This document shows positions 11,596 through 23,833 of a stretch of DNA of 64,000 bases, piece by piece. How positions within the stretch are numbered: position 1 is the first letter of the stretch; every line of letters begins with the position of its first letter. The DNA comes from Begonia masoniana. Taxonomy: Eukaryota; Streptophyta; Magnoliopsida; Cucurbitales; Begoniaceae. The stretch covers positions 19,729,760 through 19,793,759 of the forward strand of contig CM039509.1 of assembly GCA_022432975.1 (NCBI GenBank). Reading direction: 5' to 3'. The notes beneath the pieces are model-generated. The model made no database searches and was not told the DNA's origin. It saw nothing but the letters and a program-made list of their open reading frames with translations. The translations under genes were made by a program, and so were the position numbers.

Positions 11596-12311
11596 TGTGA
11601 CGACCCCAACCCCGTAGGGCCGCCACGGACTTGCCATGACATAACTATTACCTAAGCCCTCGTATTTTCTCATAAACTTTTTCATTTTTTTTTGCTTAAC
11701 ACTTTAAAGAAAACGGACCTAGACAATTGACCCACCTCTAACAACCTTTAGGGACTAACTTTGACTTAAACATTAAACATTTGAGCGTAAAACATTTCGA
11801 CTTTTAAAACATTTAAATCTAGACTAAAACCATTAATAACTTAAAACAAATAAAACATTTAAAACAATTAAAATAAGATCAATTAAAACACGACACTAAT
11901 ATAACCTATACTCAAGAAAACAAACTGCGTGGATCGCTCTAAAAATCGAGCGTATCCTTACCTGTTTTAAAATAACTAAACAGTTCAAAATACCCAAACA
12001 GTTCCAGTAAAATTCTAAAATTTAAACTCCACATTCTAAACAATCTACTACTACTACATATACATCAAAACTCGATTGTTCATACATTTTCTATCAAAAC
12101 ATCTAATCTACATACTTAAACACTTTGATACTTTCACAAATTAAACCTACACGTAGACCTACTAACCAACAAAACTAACTCACATCATTCGACATACGTC
12201 ATTCAAGCCATTGGATTCATCAAGCAAAAACACACCCCGTCGCCACGAGCACCACCCGTCGACCACCTATTCCTTGTCATCATGAGGAACTCTCACCTTC
12301 ACACCTGTCAC

Positions 12312-12866
12312 CTACATCATACAACATAAACAGTAAGCCTAATGCTTAGTAAGGGGATGCTCTAAACATAACTTTACATATATGCATGACATTTATAAAA
12401 CATTTTCGTTTCATTTCGTAAAACCATTACTTTTAGTCCCGTGAGAACATACAATTAGTCCCGTGAGAACATACAGTCAGGCTCGTGAGAAACATACCAT
12501 TAATCCCGTGACAACATACAGTCAGGCCCGTGAGAAACATATCATTAGTCCCGTGAGAACATACATCATTCACATAATCGTTCTTTCATTTAACTTTTCA
12601 TAAAACATGCTCATAAATAGTTCGTATGCACCTTTTATAAAACATGATGCATGAGGAGTTCATAGACATACATAGACATATCATCAATCATTCACAACGT
12701 ACATGGACATGCTATACTCATAACAAACTTAACAAACAACTAATAACTAACATTCTAGGCTACCCGACTCATTAAACCCACAGTCAGAAAATCATCATCA
12801 AAATAGAAAAACCTAACGTTGATACGATGCAGGGCCTTAAGGGTCGGAAACCTAACATCTACTTAC
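12312..12866 (-). other. Candidate stem-closed intron in left LTR of E
   Basis: The donor is CCAG|GTAAGT (minus, at 12866) and the acceptor GATGTAG|GTGAC (ending at 12312), 555 nt apart. The arms are CCTGCATCGTAT (donor side) and GTATGATGTAGG (acceptor side). They pair along most of their length if G-U pairs are allowed. The right LTR of E has the same intron at 18254-18808, also 555 nt. Confidence 0.45.
12433..12565. repeat. Short tandem repeats in LTR E (copy at 18377-18510)
   Basis: Units of the type AGTCCCGTGAGAACATACA and AGGCCCGTGAGAAACATA alternate, about six copies. They lie inside the candidate intron. The right LTR carries the same array. Confidence 0.85.
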
Positions 12867-14187
12867 CTGGCGTCTGTAGCTAGCCGAGCACCGTCCAAAA
12901 GTCGTCTCCACCTAAAGCATTTCATAAATAAAGGACATTAAAATCGATTCTAAATAAACGAATCTCAAACTTAAACTAAGCTCCTAGCTAAAGCAATTTC
13001 TCCTGAAACTTTCACTTTCTCCATTCGGGCATTTCATCGAGCACGTGGTGCTCACAATTTACTTAACCTCCATTAATGGTTTTCCAATAATCTCCAATAT
13101 CCAAACTTTAATCTAAATCCACCAATAATCATCAATTCATTTAATCTACCTAAATAACGACCAATGTATTCACTAATTAACATAAAAGCACAATACCATC
13201 GATTTCTAACTAAAACCTAATTAAACGGCCACTAATTTGGGTTTGGTCAAAAACCGACCCGAAACTCAAACGTGCATAACTTTTGCGTCGGTGGTCGGAA
13301 TCGAACGATTCTAGCGGTCACGTACTCCTCTAATAACCTATTTTAATCTGCCAAAAGGAATTTTAAAACAAATGACCGGAACTAGGTCAATTTAGCAGAA
13401 ACCCGAATCTGCTCTTAATCGGAAATTTTCTCTTTATCGATTTTTCATCAAATTCCATCAATCTCTTCACCAATCGATCACATAAACACTCAATTAGAAT
13501 AAACTAACCTAAAATCAAAGTTTCCAACCACAAACCCGAATTGCCCTAATCGGGCATTCAGTGAAATTCGCCCAAACGAGAACCATTACGGCCAGGCGAT
13601 GAAAACCGGACGAAGGGTCGGCAAACCCTCGCCGAAGGCGACCAAAAATGGCCGGCGATCGGAGCTCAATCGAGCTCGCCACGCACAGCCCCAAGCCAAA
13701 CCGAAAAGAGGAGAAAACCGAGCCATACCGGTCTGGTTGCGCGCGGAGACAGGCCGAACCATGCTCGCCGCCGTCGTCTGGCCGGAGGGCGTCGGAAAAC
13801 GCCAGTGGTGGCCGTCGATCGCCGCTCACGTCGACTCCCCTCTCCTGCTCTCGCTGCTCCACATCGAACGACAGAATGGCTTCGGCCATTCTGTCGTTTG
13901 GTTTTTATTTTTATAAAAACTATAATAATAATAATAATAATTATATCAATAATCCTATTAATTCTTATTAACACATTAATATATCGTTTTGCCCTTCCGT
14001 AAATTCCGTAAAATCCCGTTCTTAATTATAACCCACGGCTTAATTTCACTGGAAATACCTGAATCTAAATTAATTAACCAATTAGGTTAACCAAACTTAT
14101 TCATTTTTCTTTTAAATTACTTAAAACAATTATTTATTAAACAATTACCTATTATTTTATTTTCTCTTAAAAATCTCGGGTGTTACA

Positions 14188-14203
14188 TCCTTCCCTCCTT
14201 AAT
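14188..14203 (-). other. Element E polypurine tract
   Basis: The minus strand reads ATTAAGGAGGGAAGGA right before the 3' LTR. It is identical to the tract of element K at 52206-52221. The bases upstream (GGGGACAAAATTCCA) are also shared. Confidence 0.9.
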
Positions 14204-16899
14204 TGGAATTTTGTCCCCAAAATTGCTGTTTGGTCAACTTCTAATTACTCACCCCCATATTATCTAAGTACGTTGCTCGTAATACTAACCCTGACACCCC
14301 TACGGTCTTACTCACCCTTCGGGTCTTCATAGTTTTCTATATCTCCGAAACTTTCAATCCATCTAACTTCGCACTTCGTAAGTCAATTGCTCATACATCC
14401 ATCGACTTCAACTTAACCCTTCGTCGCCTAGACCTTCAAATTTCATTTAACTTAACTTCAACTCTAGTTTGTCCCTCAAGCTAAGTTCAATCAATTTCTA
14501 ACTCTTCAAATTTCTTGACAATAACTCGTACCTAATCATTTCAAACCCTTAAAGCTTCTTCAATTCTATAACACTAAGGACCTGATACTTAGATCTCTCA
14601 TCCGAATCCTCTGTTTCGAACTCTTCTTTACACTACTATCTCCTTTCCAAATTATCAATCTCATTTTCTAAACCTACTTACTTGGGCAATCATAGCATTT
14701 CCTTAGCTACTCTAATGTCATTCCTGTATACAGGGCTGTAATTATTAAATCTATTTCTTTACGCTTTCACTGTATCCACTAGGTTTCTATAATTATTTCC
14801 ACTATGATCGTTTCATCAAATTCTTACATCGGTCTTTATTGATCACAAACAAATCTTAAGTCTAAACTAATTCTTTAATTATTCATCCAACACCTTAAAG
14901 GGTATACTAACGAATCGACGTAACTTACGAGTCGGAACATCCCCAATACCTCCTGCTCTAACTTCACTTCTAGGCTCACTTGCACAGTCCTCGTGCAATC
15001 CTCTCTTCCTTTCATCCAATGTGCTCCTAATTTCATAACCTCCATTACTTGACTCATAAGTCAACCTCCCCTTTAATCTAAATAATTTTCTCACTTATCT
15101 CTATGACACTATTCGAAGCCCAAAGATCTACCTAACCGCCCATTTTATCTTACACCACATAGTCTCTATTTTCTCTAGTTGTGATCTACTTCACACACTT
15201 ACGTTTATCATTCCTAACCTTAGCCATTTACAAAATCATTGGCTCCGACTTCGGTACATAAGGGTCGAGCCTTTGAAATTTCCTAATTTAGTCTTATTCC
15301 TAATGCACTTAAATGTTTTTCAGGCAAGACCTTGCTTTCCTCATCTGATAATCCACAAATCCCTCAACTCGCACGACTTCACATTCAAGTTTAACTTCAA
15401 ACCTAAACCCTTTATTTAATTAAACAAAATGTCCTACACTCATTCTTAATATCTCACAAGGACTTCCTCCAAAGTTATAATCTAGTCCACTATCTTTCAT
15501 TCTTTCTAGTCAGGTTCTAGACAATCTACTTGTCTCTTCACAACAATTTGTCTAACAATTTTCTTGTTTGCAAACTTGTTGTAGATACTTCACAACAATT
15601 TGTCTAACAATTTTCTTGTTTGCAAACTTGTTGTAGATAGATCTACAACCTTAATCTAAATCTTCCAAAATCCTTAAATCCAATCCTTCTATTTTCCCAA
15701 AATTTTGAAGCATTCATTACCTTTAATGGAACTAAGCATGCTATGGCCCATACCACAAGCCCTATCAATTCTCAAGTCTTCAGGCAAATAGCAAAGTGAT
15801 CAAATTCACTTCCCTAAATTCTCACATGAATCGGTCCTCACTTAATCCCTTATAGGCCAAACTTTCTAACTCGCCTAATTTGATCTCATTCTCCAGATTT
15901 CCTCCATTACTACTTAGGCGCTAATATTTTGACTGATCTATGGCTTTAACCACCTATTGAGTAATGATGATTTCTACATCCCCAAAGTTCTAAACTTTTC
16001 CAGCTTCACGCTCTATCGTTCGATCATTCATACGCACTTCGAGTTCCACTTAATTGGTCACCACCTAAACTCTCCAGTCAATTCTTTTACCTAAAATCTG
16101 GAAGTGACTCTTTATTACAATCTACCTCTCGGGTCTTTTAAACACTTAAGTTCCTACTTCCATCTTAGGGGTAAGTCTCGGTTACGGTGTTTAACCCGAA
16201 CGGTATCAACTTTAGACTTACCACTTTTCTCTTATCTTTCTAAATTAAAAGTTCGAAATCAATTACTCGTTACCCTTCCTAATTGGTACTCACTCTGTCG
16301 AACTACACGCACTCATGACTTGACGCGTCTATTATGCACAGACCGCCCTTAGCTTAATTAAGTTTTCTCCCCTATCACGTTGGTTGTAAACCTCACACGT
16401 CCAAAAAGAGAAACGAATCTCCCTTTATCGACTAACCTTCTAAAGTGGTATATACCTCCTAGCAAACATCTAATTCTCGTAACTTAAGTACCACCTTACA
16501 TAAGATTCCCTATTTTCTAACATCTCTAAATTTGTTAACCTAACAACTTTACCTCAATATCTTTGTTCTCTTCATCGATATTTACTAAGTCCAATGCTCT
16601 TATTCGACAATTTACCTAAGCTAGACTTTTGGTTACTACTTTCATTTAAATACTCAGGAGATCCGTCAACTAAAGTCCAGTTTATGTTTATTCAACCGTT
16701 ATACCTCTTAAGGTGTATCCCTCAAATGGTAATAAATTCTAGGTATGTACACACTCGCACAACTATCCCAGGTTATTCACTTCAATACGTAACTTTCTCT
16801 ATTCACTATCCTCCTTCTATATAATATACAAAAGTCACGTTTTAGACCCCTACTCTAATTACACTTCTTATCTAACGCTCCTTATCTTATTAATCACCA
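14204..16899 (-). mobile_element. Element E interior, non-coding
   Basis: No gag-pol domain or other protein can be read in any frame. About 1.4 kb (14204-15660) is recognisably homologous, in reverse, to 50965-52205 of element K. For example, the blocks around 14460-14600 match 51830-51960. This shows that the non-coding interior is an inherited part of an element family rather than random decay. The frames at 14875-15094 and 16104-16824 have no recognisable content. Confidence 0.8.
15536..15639. repeat. 52-bp direct duplication
   Basis: The unit begins CTTCACAACAATTTGTC and ends TTGTTGTAGATA. It occurs at 15536-15587 and again at 15588-15639 without visible change. Element K has a single related copy near 51005-51030. 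Confidence 0.95.
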
Positions 16900-17442
16900 C
16901 TATATGAATACACCTGGAATAACTGATGGTTGAGCGGCTCCCTCTTCTTCGATCAAGGTAGACATCCTCGGAGGACAACACGGTGGTATCTTATTCGGTC
17001 CTAGACAATCTTTGGCCTTATGCCCCACCCTGTCACACCGAAAACATTGACCGGAATGCAACTTGCACTCCCACCAGATGACATATCGCATAAGAAACCT
17101 TATCTACCTCCTTCACCTTAATAATGTCAAACAATCTTTCCGTTGCTCGAACCTACTCCTCGGCCTGTATCGGATCTATAGCACATCCATCAAATATCGG
17201 AGGTCGAACTGCCTAGTTCGTTCACTACCATAGTTCCATGAAGTACTATCTTGTCTATTACCATTTCCATCTCGGTTGAGTAAGATCTCTATTTGTTCTG
17301 ACCATTGGTGCATTATGTCCATAAGCTGACTAATGGATTTCACCTCGAGTTTTCTAGGTGCTTTCGGCGTTTTCTTGTTCCTAGACACATTAAGAAACAC
17401 ATGCAAAATAAAAAATTTAGAATCATACAAAAACTTAAACAC
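16900..17442 (-). pseudogene. Element E gag remnant with one zinc knuckle
   Basis: On the minus strand there is a basic start (SRNKKTPKAPRK), a stretch like the gag N-terminus of element A (QLMDIMHQWSEQIEILLNRD), and a FDG...QAEE motif reached only after a frameshift. A CX2CX4HX4C knuckle follows (CFRCDRVGHKAKDC, about 17010-17050), then AAQPSVIPGVFI, the usual lead-in to the protease. The middle of gag, with its conserved Trp pair, is missing, and no protease follows. It is a deletion derivative, not a functional gag. Confidence 0.8.
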
Positions 17443-17520
17443 TTATAGTCGATGGAGAGTCCTCGTGTGGCGGTGTGTTTTTGGCAGGCATATCACAGAA
17501 GTCGCTTTTAAAACACCGTC

Positions 17521-17532
17521 TCTCTGATACCA
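17521..17532 (-). other. Element E primer binding site
   Basis: The minus strand reads TGGTATCAGAGA, four bases from the 5' LTR end at 17537. It has one mismatch to the tRNA-iMet type site seen in A, K and M. Confidence 0.9.
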
Positions 17533-17536
17533 TAAC

Positions 17537-20128
17537 TGTGACGACCCCAACCCCGTAGGGCTGCCACGGACTTGCCGTGACATAACTATTACCTAAGCCC
17601 TCGTATTTTCTCATAAACTTTTTCATTTTTTTTTTGCTTAACACTTTAAAGAAAACGGACCTAGACAATTGACCCACCTCTAACAACCTTTAGGGACTAA
17701 CTTTGACTTAAACATTAAACATTTGAGCGTAAAACATTTCGACTTTTAAAACATTTAAAACTAGACTAAAACCATTAATAACTTAAAACAAATAAAACAT
17801 TTAAAACAATTAAAATAAGATCAATTAAAACACGACACTAATATAACCTATACTCAAGAAAACAAACTGCGTGGATCGCTCTAAAAATCGAGCGTATCCT
17901 TACCTGTTTTAAAATAACTAAACAGTTCAAAATACCCAAACAGTTCCAGTAAAATTCTAAAATTTAAACTCCACATTCTAAACAATCTACTACTACTACA
18001 TATACATCAAAACTCGACTGTTCATACATTTTCTATCAAAACATCTAATCTACATACTTAAACACTTTGATACTTTCACAAATTAAACCTACACGTAGAC
18101 CTACTAACTAACAAAACTAACTCACATCATTCGACATACGTCATTAAAGCCATTGGATTCATCAAGCCAAAACACACCCCGTCGCCACGAGCACCACCCG
18201 TCGACAACCTATTCCTTGTCATCATGAGGAACTCTCACCTTCACACCTGTCACCTACATCATACAACATAAACAGTAAGCCTAATGCTTAGTAAGGGGAT
18301 GCTCTAAACATAACTTTACATATATGCATGACATTTATAAAACAATTTCGTTTCATTTCGTAAAACCATTACTTTTAGTCCCGTGAGAACATACAATTAG
18401 TCCCGTGAGAACATACAGTCAGGCTCGTGAGAAACATACCATTAATCCCGTGACAACATACAGTCAGGCCCGTGAGAAACATATCATTAGTCCCGTGAGA
18501 ACATACATCATTCACATAATCGTTCTTTCATTTAACTTTTCATAAAACATGCTCGTAAATAGTTCGTATGCACCTTTTATAAAACATGATGCATGAGGAG
18601 TTCATAGACATACATAGACATATCATCAATAATTCACAATGTACATGGACATGCTATACTCATAACAAACTTAACAAACAACTAATAACTAACATTCTAG
18701 GCTACCCGACTCATTAAACCCACAGTCAGAAAATCATCATCAAAATAGAAAAACCTAACGTTGATACGATGCAGGGCCTTAAGGGCCAGAAACCTAACAT
18801 CCACTTACCTGGCGTCCGTAGTGGGCCGAGCACCGTCCAAAAGTCGTCTCCACCTAAAGCATTTCATAAATAAAGGACATTAAAATCGATTCTAAATAAA
18901 CGAATCTCAAACTTAAACTAAGCTCCTAGCTAAAGCAATTTCTCCTGAAACTTTCACTTTCTCCATCAGGCATTTCATCGAGCACGTGGTGCTCACAATT
19001 TACTTAACCTCCATTAATGGTTTTCCAATAATCTCCAATATCCAAACTTTAACCTAAATCCACCAATAATCATCAATTCATTTAATCTACCTAAATAACG
19101 ACCAATGTATTCACTAATTAACATAAAACCACAATACCATCGATTTCTAATTAAAACCTAATTAAACGGCCACTAATTTGAGTTTGGTCAAAAACCGACC
19201 CGAAACTCAAACGTGCATAACTTTTGCGTCGGTGGTCGGAATCGAACGATTCCAGCGGCCACGTACTCCTCTAATAACCTATTTTAATCAGCCAAAAGGA
19301 ATTTTAAAACAAATGACCGGAACTAGGTCAATTTAGCAGAAACCCGAATCTGCCCTTAATCGAAAATTTTCCCTTTTTCGATTTTTCATCAAATTCCATC
19401 AATCTCTTCACCAATCGATCACATAAACACTCAATTAGAATAAACTAATCTAAAATCGAAGTTTCCAACCACAAACCCGAATTGCCCTAATCGGGCATTC
19501 ACTGAAATTCGCCCAAAAGAGAACCATTACGGCCAGGCGATGAAAATCGGACCAAGGGTTGGCAAACCCTCGCCGGAGGCGACCAAAAACTGCCGGCGAT
19601 CTGAGCTCAATCGAGCTCGCCACGCACAGTCCCAAGCCAAACTGAAAAGAGGAGAAAACTGAGCCATACCGGTCGGGTTGCGCTCGGAGATAGGCCGAAC
19701 CATGCTCGCCGCCGTCGTCTGGCCGGAGGGCGTCGGAAAACGCCGGTGGTGGCCGTCGATCGCCGCTCGCGTCGCCTCCCCTCCCCTGCTCTCGCTGCTC
19801 GACATCGAACGACAGAATGGCTTCGGCCATTCTGTCGTTTGGTTTTTATTTTTATAAAAACTATAATAATAATAATAATAATTATATCAATAATCTTATT
19901 AATTCCTATTAACACATTAATATATCATTTTTCCCTTCCGTAAATTCCGTAAAATCCCGTTCTTAATTATAACCCACGGCTTAATTTCACTGGAAATACC
20001 CGAATCTAAATTAATTAACCAATTAGGTTAACCAAACTTATTCATTTTTCTTTTAAATTACTTAAAACAATTATTTATTAAACAATTACCTATTATTTTA
20101 TTTTCTCTTAAAAATCTCGGGTGTTACA
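17537..20128 (-). mobile_element. Element E 5' LTR (2592 bp)
   Basis: This is the partner of 11596-14187, with the same ends (TGTGACGACC...GGGTGTTACA) and the same internal modules. The five bases after it (TCTAG, 20129-20133) do not match those before the left LTR (ACAAA, 11591-11595), so no TSD is present. Confidence 0.95.
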
Positions 20129-20538
20129 TCTAGTTCTTCGACTCTACCTATGAGGTGCTGGATGTCCCGCTGATGGCTCCGTTGTATCTCCAGTACCTGA
20201 TGTAGGTGCTGTTGGTGCATCTGCTGCATTTTATACGTCTACTAGTACTGCGTATGCTGCATAAGCTGCATCTGAGCCATCTGCTGCGGGTGCATCTGTT
20301 GTATCTACTGCATCTGATATAGCTGCTGCAGATACTATCTGTGCCTCATTCACTAGCCTTATCTTCGTCTTGGGGAGCCAATGGTGGCAATGTGGTTTCC
20401 TCCATCAGCACTGCCCGAGAGGTGGATGTCATCTGATTGCTTTTCAGCACCCAAGCGCCATGGACTTCCATGAAGCCCATCTTCATCAAATGTGAGGTGT
20501 TGAATACGTCAGTTGGCCATTGAACTGTTATCGGCTTG
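20129..20538 (-). pseudogene. Gln-rich gag-like remnant, family not recognised
   Basis: On the minus strand an open stretch (20538-20346) reads TDVFNTSHLMKMGFMEVHG and ends APQDEDKASE. In another frame it continues into a Gln/Met/His-rich, coiled-coil-like segment (QQMHPQQMAQMQLMQH, HQRDIQHLIGRVEELD). This composition is common at the end of gag-like ORF1 proteins of plant gypsy elements such as the Athila group, but no diagnostic motif is visible and a host-gene scrap cannot be excluded. It is cut by element E on the left and LTR F on the right. Confidence 0.4.
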
Positions 20539-21218
20539 ACTGTAATGCCCCGAGTCACCACGACCCGGTTTGCTACAGGGACTACTCTGGCTAGCATGAC
20601 TCTCTCAACTATCCCATTCGTTTAAACTTTCAACGCTGGAAATACCTTCCAATAAAACTCATGCAGCAGAATTTAAAACTAACCTGCCAAAGTTCTCTTA
20701 TATTTTACCTAGCTGTCTAGAATCACTAATCTCCCCTAATCTTAACTGTTAGACTTCATGGCATAGTCCCCAAAAATTTTGACAGAGTAACGCCTGAAAA
20801 TGGCGCTCCCAAAATGCTAAGTACCTGCATAAAAATAAATCCTCAACCAATCTAGAATATTCCTACTCATGTAACAAACATACGAAATCTTCAGACAATC
20901 ATCATATCAGCAATAAAGACTGTACTACCGACCAAAATGAAGAAAATCCACAGTATAGGATGACACATAACCCTTAACTATGACTATATACAACCAAATA
21001 CACAATACCCCCACAAAAACAAGAAAATAAGTCCTACTCCCCATCAACACCGTGCCATGACTACTCCTGGGTCGGGTCACCCTAACACTGCCATCAGCCG
21101 GGGCCCTGGTCGCATGCCACCAACTGCCACCTACTTCTGGTTAGGCTCTCAGTACTCACCCTCCTCCTCTACAGTACCTACACCACAAAACACACGGTAA
21201 GCTCAAAGCTTAGTTAGT
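20539..21218 (-). mobile_element. LTR F, first part
   Basis: It starts TGTAATGCCCCGAG and is related along its length to solo LTR D and to the solo LTR at 38136-40680. The shared block GAGTAACGCCTGAAAATGGCGC...AAAATGCTA lies at 20787-20821. It is interrupted by element G at 21219, just after the acceptor-side arm CCTACACCA (21177-21185). No PBS lies beside it. Confidence 0.8.
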
Positions 21219-21689
21219 TGATGCAAACCTCAACAAACTTGTTGTGAGACCCAACGTCAATAGATGGAATCAACTACAGGAACACCCAATAATAGTTTCA
21301 ATGTTTGGTGACTAATGACCCCGTTGTTATGTGACAACAAGAAACCAATAGTGTCAAGAAAGGAATATTGACCCCGTTGCTATGGAAGAGCAAGAAACCA
21401 ATATTATAAGGGTTGGAAATCAAGTGGTTGCACTTGAAATTTCCGCAAGTTCTACAGAAGAACAATTTGGAGGAAATTACAAGATAATTCTCATTCTAGT
21501 GTGTCTTACAATGAAGAACTCCCAAGTATTTATAGGCTTACAAGAATAGTCTAGAATAGGCATTAAATAGCCTTGAAAACATGATAAAGAAGTTTGCTGC
21601 TAATATGGTCTAGATTCAGCCTTCTTTGGAAACCATTAACACACCATTTGGCCTTCTCTATGCCAATATTGAATGCCTAGTGGATGTCA
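21219..21689 (-). mobile_element. Element G 3' LTR (471 bp)
   Basis: It begins TGATGCAAACC and ends GGATGTCA. It is nearly identical to the split right LTR (27049-27452 plus 42053-42122). The stop of the last pol frame (21687-21689) overlaps its edge. It is a short-LTR gypsy element, distinct from the giant-LTR elements around it. Confidence 0.9.
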
Positions 21690-22265
21690 CTTTGAAATTG
21701 CACTTTCTAGAGCCGTCTTTGCTGAATTTGTGATCCTTTGGGCATAATCAAACTCCATTTGTATTTGTAACACATTAATAACTTTAAACCCCATTTCTTC
21801 TAGTGGTATAGGTTCTTGAAATAAATTATTTTGGACTTCTTCTTGAAGCTTCTTGGCCTGAGCTCTAGTGATAAGTCCATTTGGTATTTTCAATTTGATT
21901 AAGTATTCTTCTTGGCCCAATTCTTCTTCAATGCCATCCTTGCCCACATCATTCGCCCTCTCTTGAAAAGGATTCGTCCTCGAATCTGGACCTACATAGA
22001 AAGGAGAGAGGTCAGTTACATTAAAAGTAGTGCTCCTTTGATAATCGTCTGGTAGATCAATGATATAAGCATTATCATTAATCTTTTCCAAAACTTGGAA
22101 TGGTCCATCTCCACAAGGATTTAGTTTACACTTTCTTTGTTGGGGAAAATGTTCTTTACGAAAATGAACCCAAACCAAATCTCTTTGTTGGAAGGTGATG
22201 TGCTTTCTTCCTTTGTTTGCATATGGGCAGCAGCTTGCTCGTTCTGTTTGAGGATATGCTGACAT
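21687..22265 (-). pseudogene. Element G pol, integrase C-terminal region
   Basis: The frame shows HITFQQRDLVWVHFRKEHFP, then GPFQVLEKINDNAYIIDLP, then TFNVTDLSPFYVGPDSRTNPF, and ends with an ITRAQAKKLQEE stretch. No chromodomain of the type in A and H is visible. It is joined to the upstream integrase frame only through a one-base frameshift near 22217. Confidence 0.85.
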
Positions 22266-23305
22266 GCTTGTTCATGAAGTTTCTTTACCAATTCTGCCTT
22301 CTTCTTCCCATCTAGGCTAATGGTCTCATTAATAGGCAAAGGAAGTAAATCCAATGGAGTTAACGGATTAAAACCATAAACAATTTCGAAAGGAGAATAA
22401 GAAGTAGAAGAATGCATTGTTCTATTGTAAGCAAACTCAATAAAAGGAATACAATCTTCCCATGATTTTAAATGATTCTTTATTACTGCTCGTAAAAGAG
22501 TTCCCAGGGTCCTGTTTACATCCTCGGTTTGTGGGTGACAAGTAGTAGAACATAGCAAAGTTTTCCCTAACTCCCACAAAACTCGCTAAAAATGGCTAAG
22601 AAACTTAACATCTCTATCACTAACTATTGTTTTCAGAACACCATGAAGACAGACTACTTCCTTAAAGAATAATTGAGCTATATGAGTGGCATCATCTGTT
22701 TTATTACACGGGATAAAATGTTCCATCTTTGAAAATCTATCCACCATAACAAAAATTGAATCTTTTCCATTTTTAGTTTTTGGTAACCCTAACACAAAAT
22801 CCATAGAAACATCCATCCAAGGATGACAAGGAACAGGTAAAGCCTGGTACAATCCATGAGGTTTTACTCTAGATTTTACTTTTTTACAAGTTATGCATCT
22901 ATTATAAATTGTCTCTACATCCCTCTTCATATGTGGCCAAAAGAAATGTTCTTTCAAAATTTCAAAGGTCTTAAGAATCCTAAAATGTCCCATAAGACCC
23001 CCCCCCCCCCCCCAATGTGACTCTCGAACAAGCAATTCACGCAAAGATCATTGTGGAATGCAAAGTCTATTTTCCTGAAACAAATATCCTTCTTGTTTGT
23101 AAAATTTTTCAAAAGGTTTTATTTCTGTGGCTTCAAACCAAGTTGAAAAATCAAGATCTTTTGGGTATAATTATTTGATGTGCTCAAAACCCAAAAATTT
23201 AGTGGAAATGGTAGAAAGAAGAACATACCTTCGAGATAAAGCATCAGCTACAATATTGTCTTTACCTTGTTTGTATTGGATGGTATATGGAAACATTTCA
23301 ATAAA
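22218..23305 (-). pseudogene. Element G integrase
   Basis: One frame carries the end of RNase H ([15 protein letters not shown]), part of the zinc finger ([16 protein letters not shown]), and the integrase core with SMDFVLGLP and VSDRDVKF. Then come CHPQTEDVNRTLGTLLR and EFAYNR. The segment around the third catalytic residue is shortened relative to HPQTDGQTE in other copies. In-frame stops lie near 23170, near 23053 and at 22586-22588. A run of 16 C (22998-23013) gives an abnormal Gly run in this frame. Confidence 0.88.
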
Positions 23306-23833
23306 TTAAATCCAGCGAGCATATCTTCGATTCAACTTACCTTGACCTTTTAAGTGCTTCAATGATTCATGGTCGGTATGAATGACAAATTCCTTAGACC
23401 ACAAGTAATGTTGCCAAGTTTCTAGAGCTCTCACCAATGCATACAATTCTTTGTCATAGGTGGAGTAATTCAAAGCAGCTCCATTAAGTTTCTCACTTAA
23501 ATAGGCAATGGGTCTTTTGTCTTGCATGAGTACGACACCTATACCAATACTGGAAGCATCACATTCGATTTCAAAGGTTTTGGAAAAATCTGGTAAAAGC
23601 AGTAAAGGAGCAGTACTTAACTTTTCTTTTAAAGTGTTGAAAGCCTTCTCTTGTGAACCACCCAATTTGAACCCAAAACTTTTCTTGATAATTTCCGTCA
23701 ATGGAGCAGCAATAGTGCTGAAGTTTGGTACAAACCTTCGATAGAATCCAGCCAAACCATGGAAACTTCTAACTTCAGTGATGTTAGTGGGCATGGGCCA
23801 ATCTTTGATAGCCTTAACTTTCTCTTCATCTAC
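23306..23833 (-). pseudogene. Element G RT end and RNase H
   Basis: It begins with the RT thumb block [22 protein letters not shown] and continues to [16 protein letters not shown] (RNase H Asp), [15 protein letters not shown] and [11 protein letters not shown]. It is bounded by in-frame stops at 23306 and about 23834. It shares its frame with the RT and integrase segments. Confidence 0.88.

Larger units (their letters stand above)
11596..14187 (-). mobile_element. Element E 3' LTR (2592 bp)
   Basis: It begins TGTGACGACCCC and ends GGGTGTTACA. It has the same length as its partner at 17537-20128, and a by-eye comparison shows about 2-3% substitutions. It holds GTCCCGTGAGAACATAC repeats (12433-12565), a candidate intron (12312-12866), a GC-rich leader, a 14-bp hairpin with a 4-nt loop (about 13868-13900) and an AAT repeat. 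The open frames at 13515-13974 are by-products of the GC-rich leader. Confidence 0.95.

Noticed and set aside
20534..20538. TTGAC as the TSD of LTR F
   Set aside because: No right end of F followed by TTGAC is present, because the LTR is cut at 44627. Insertion of F cannot be verified.
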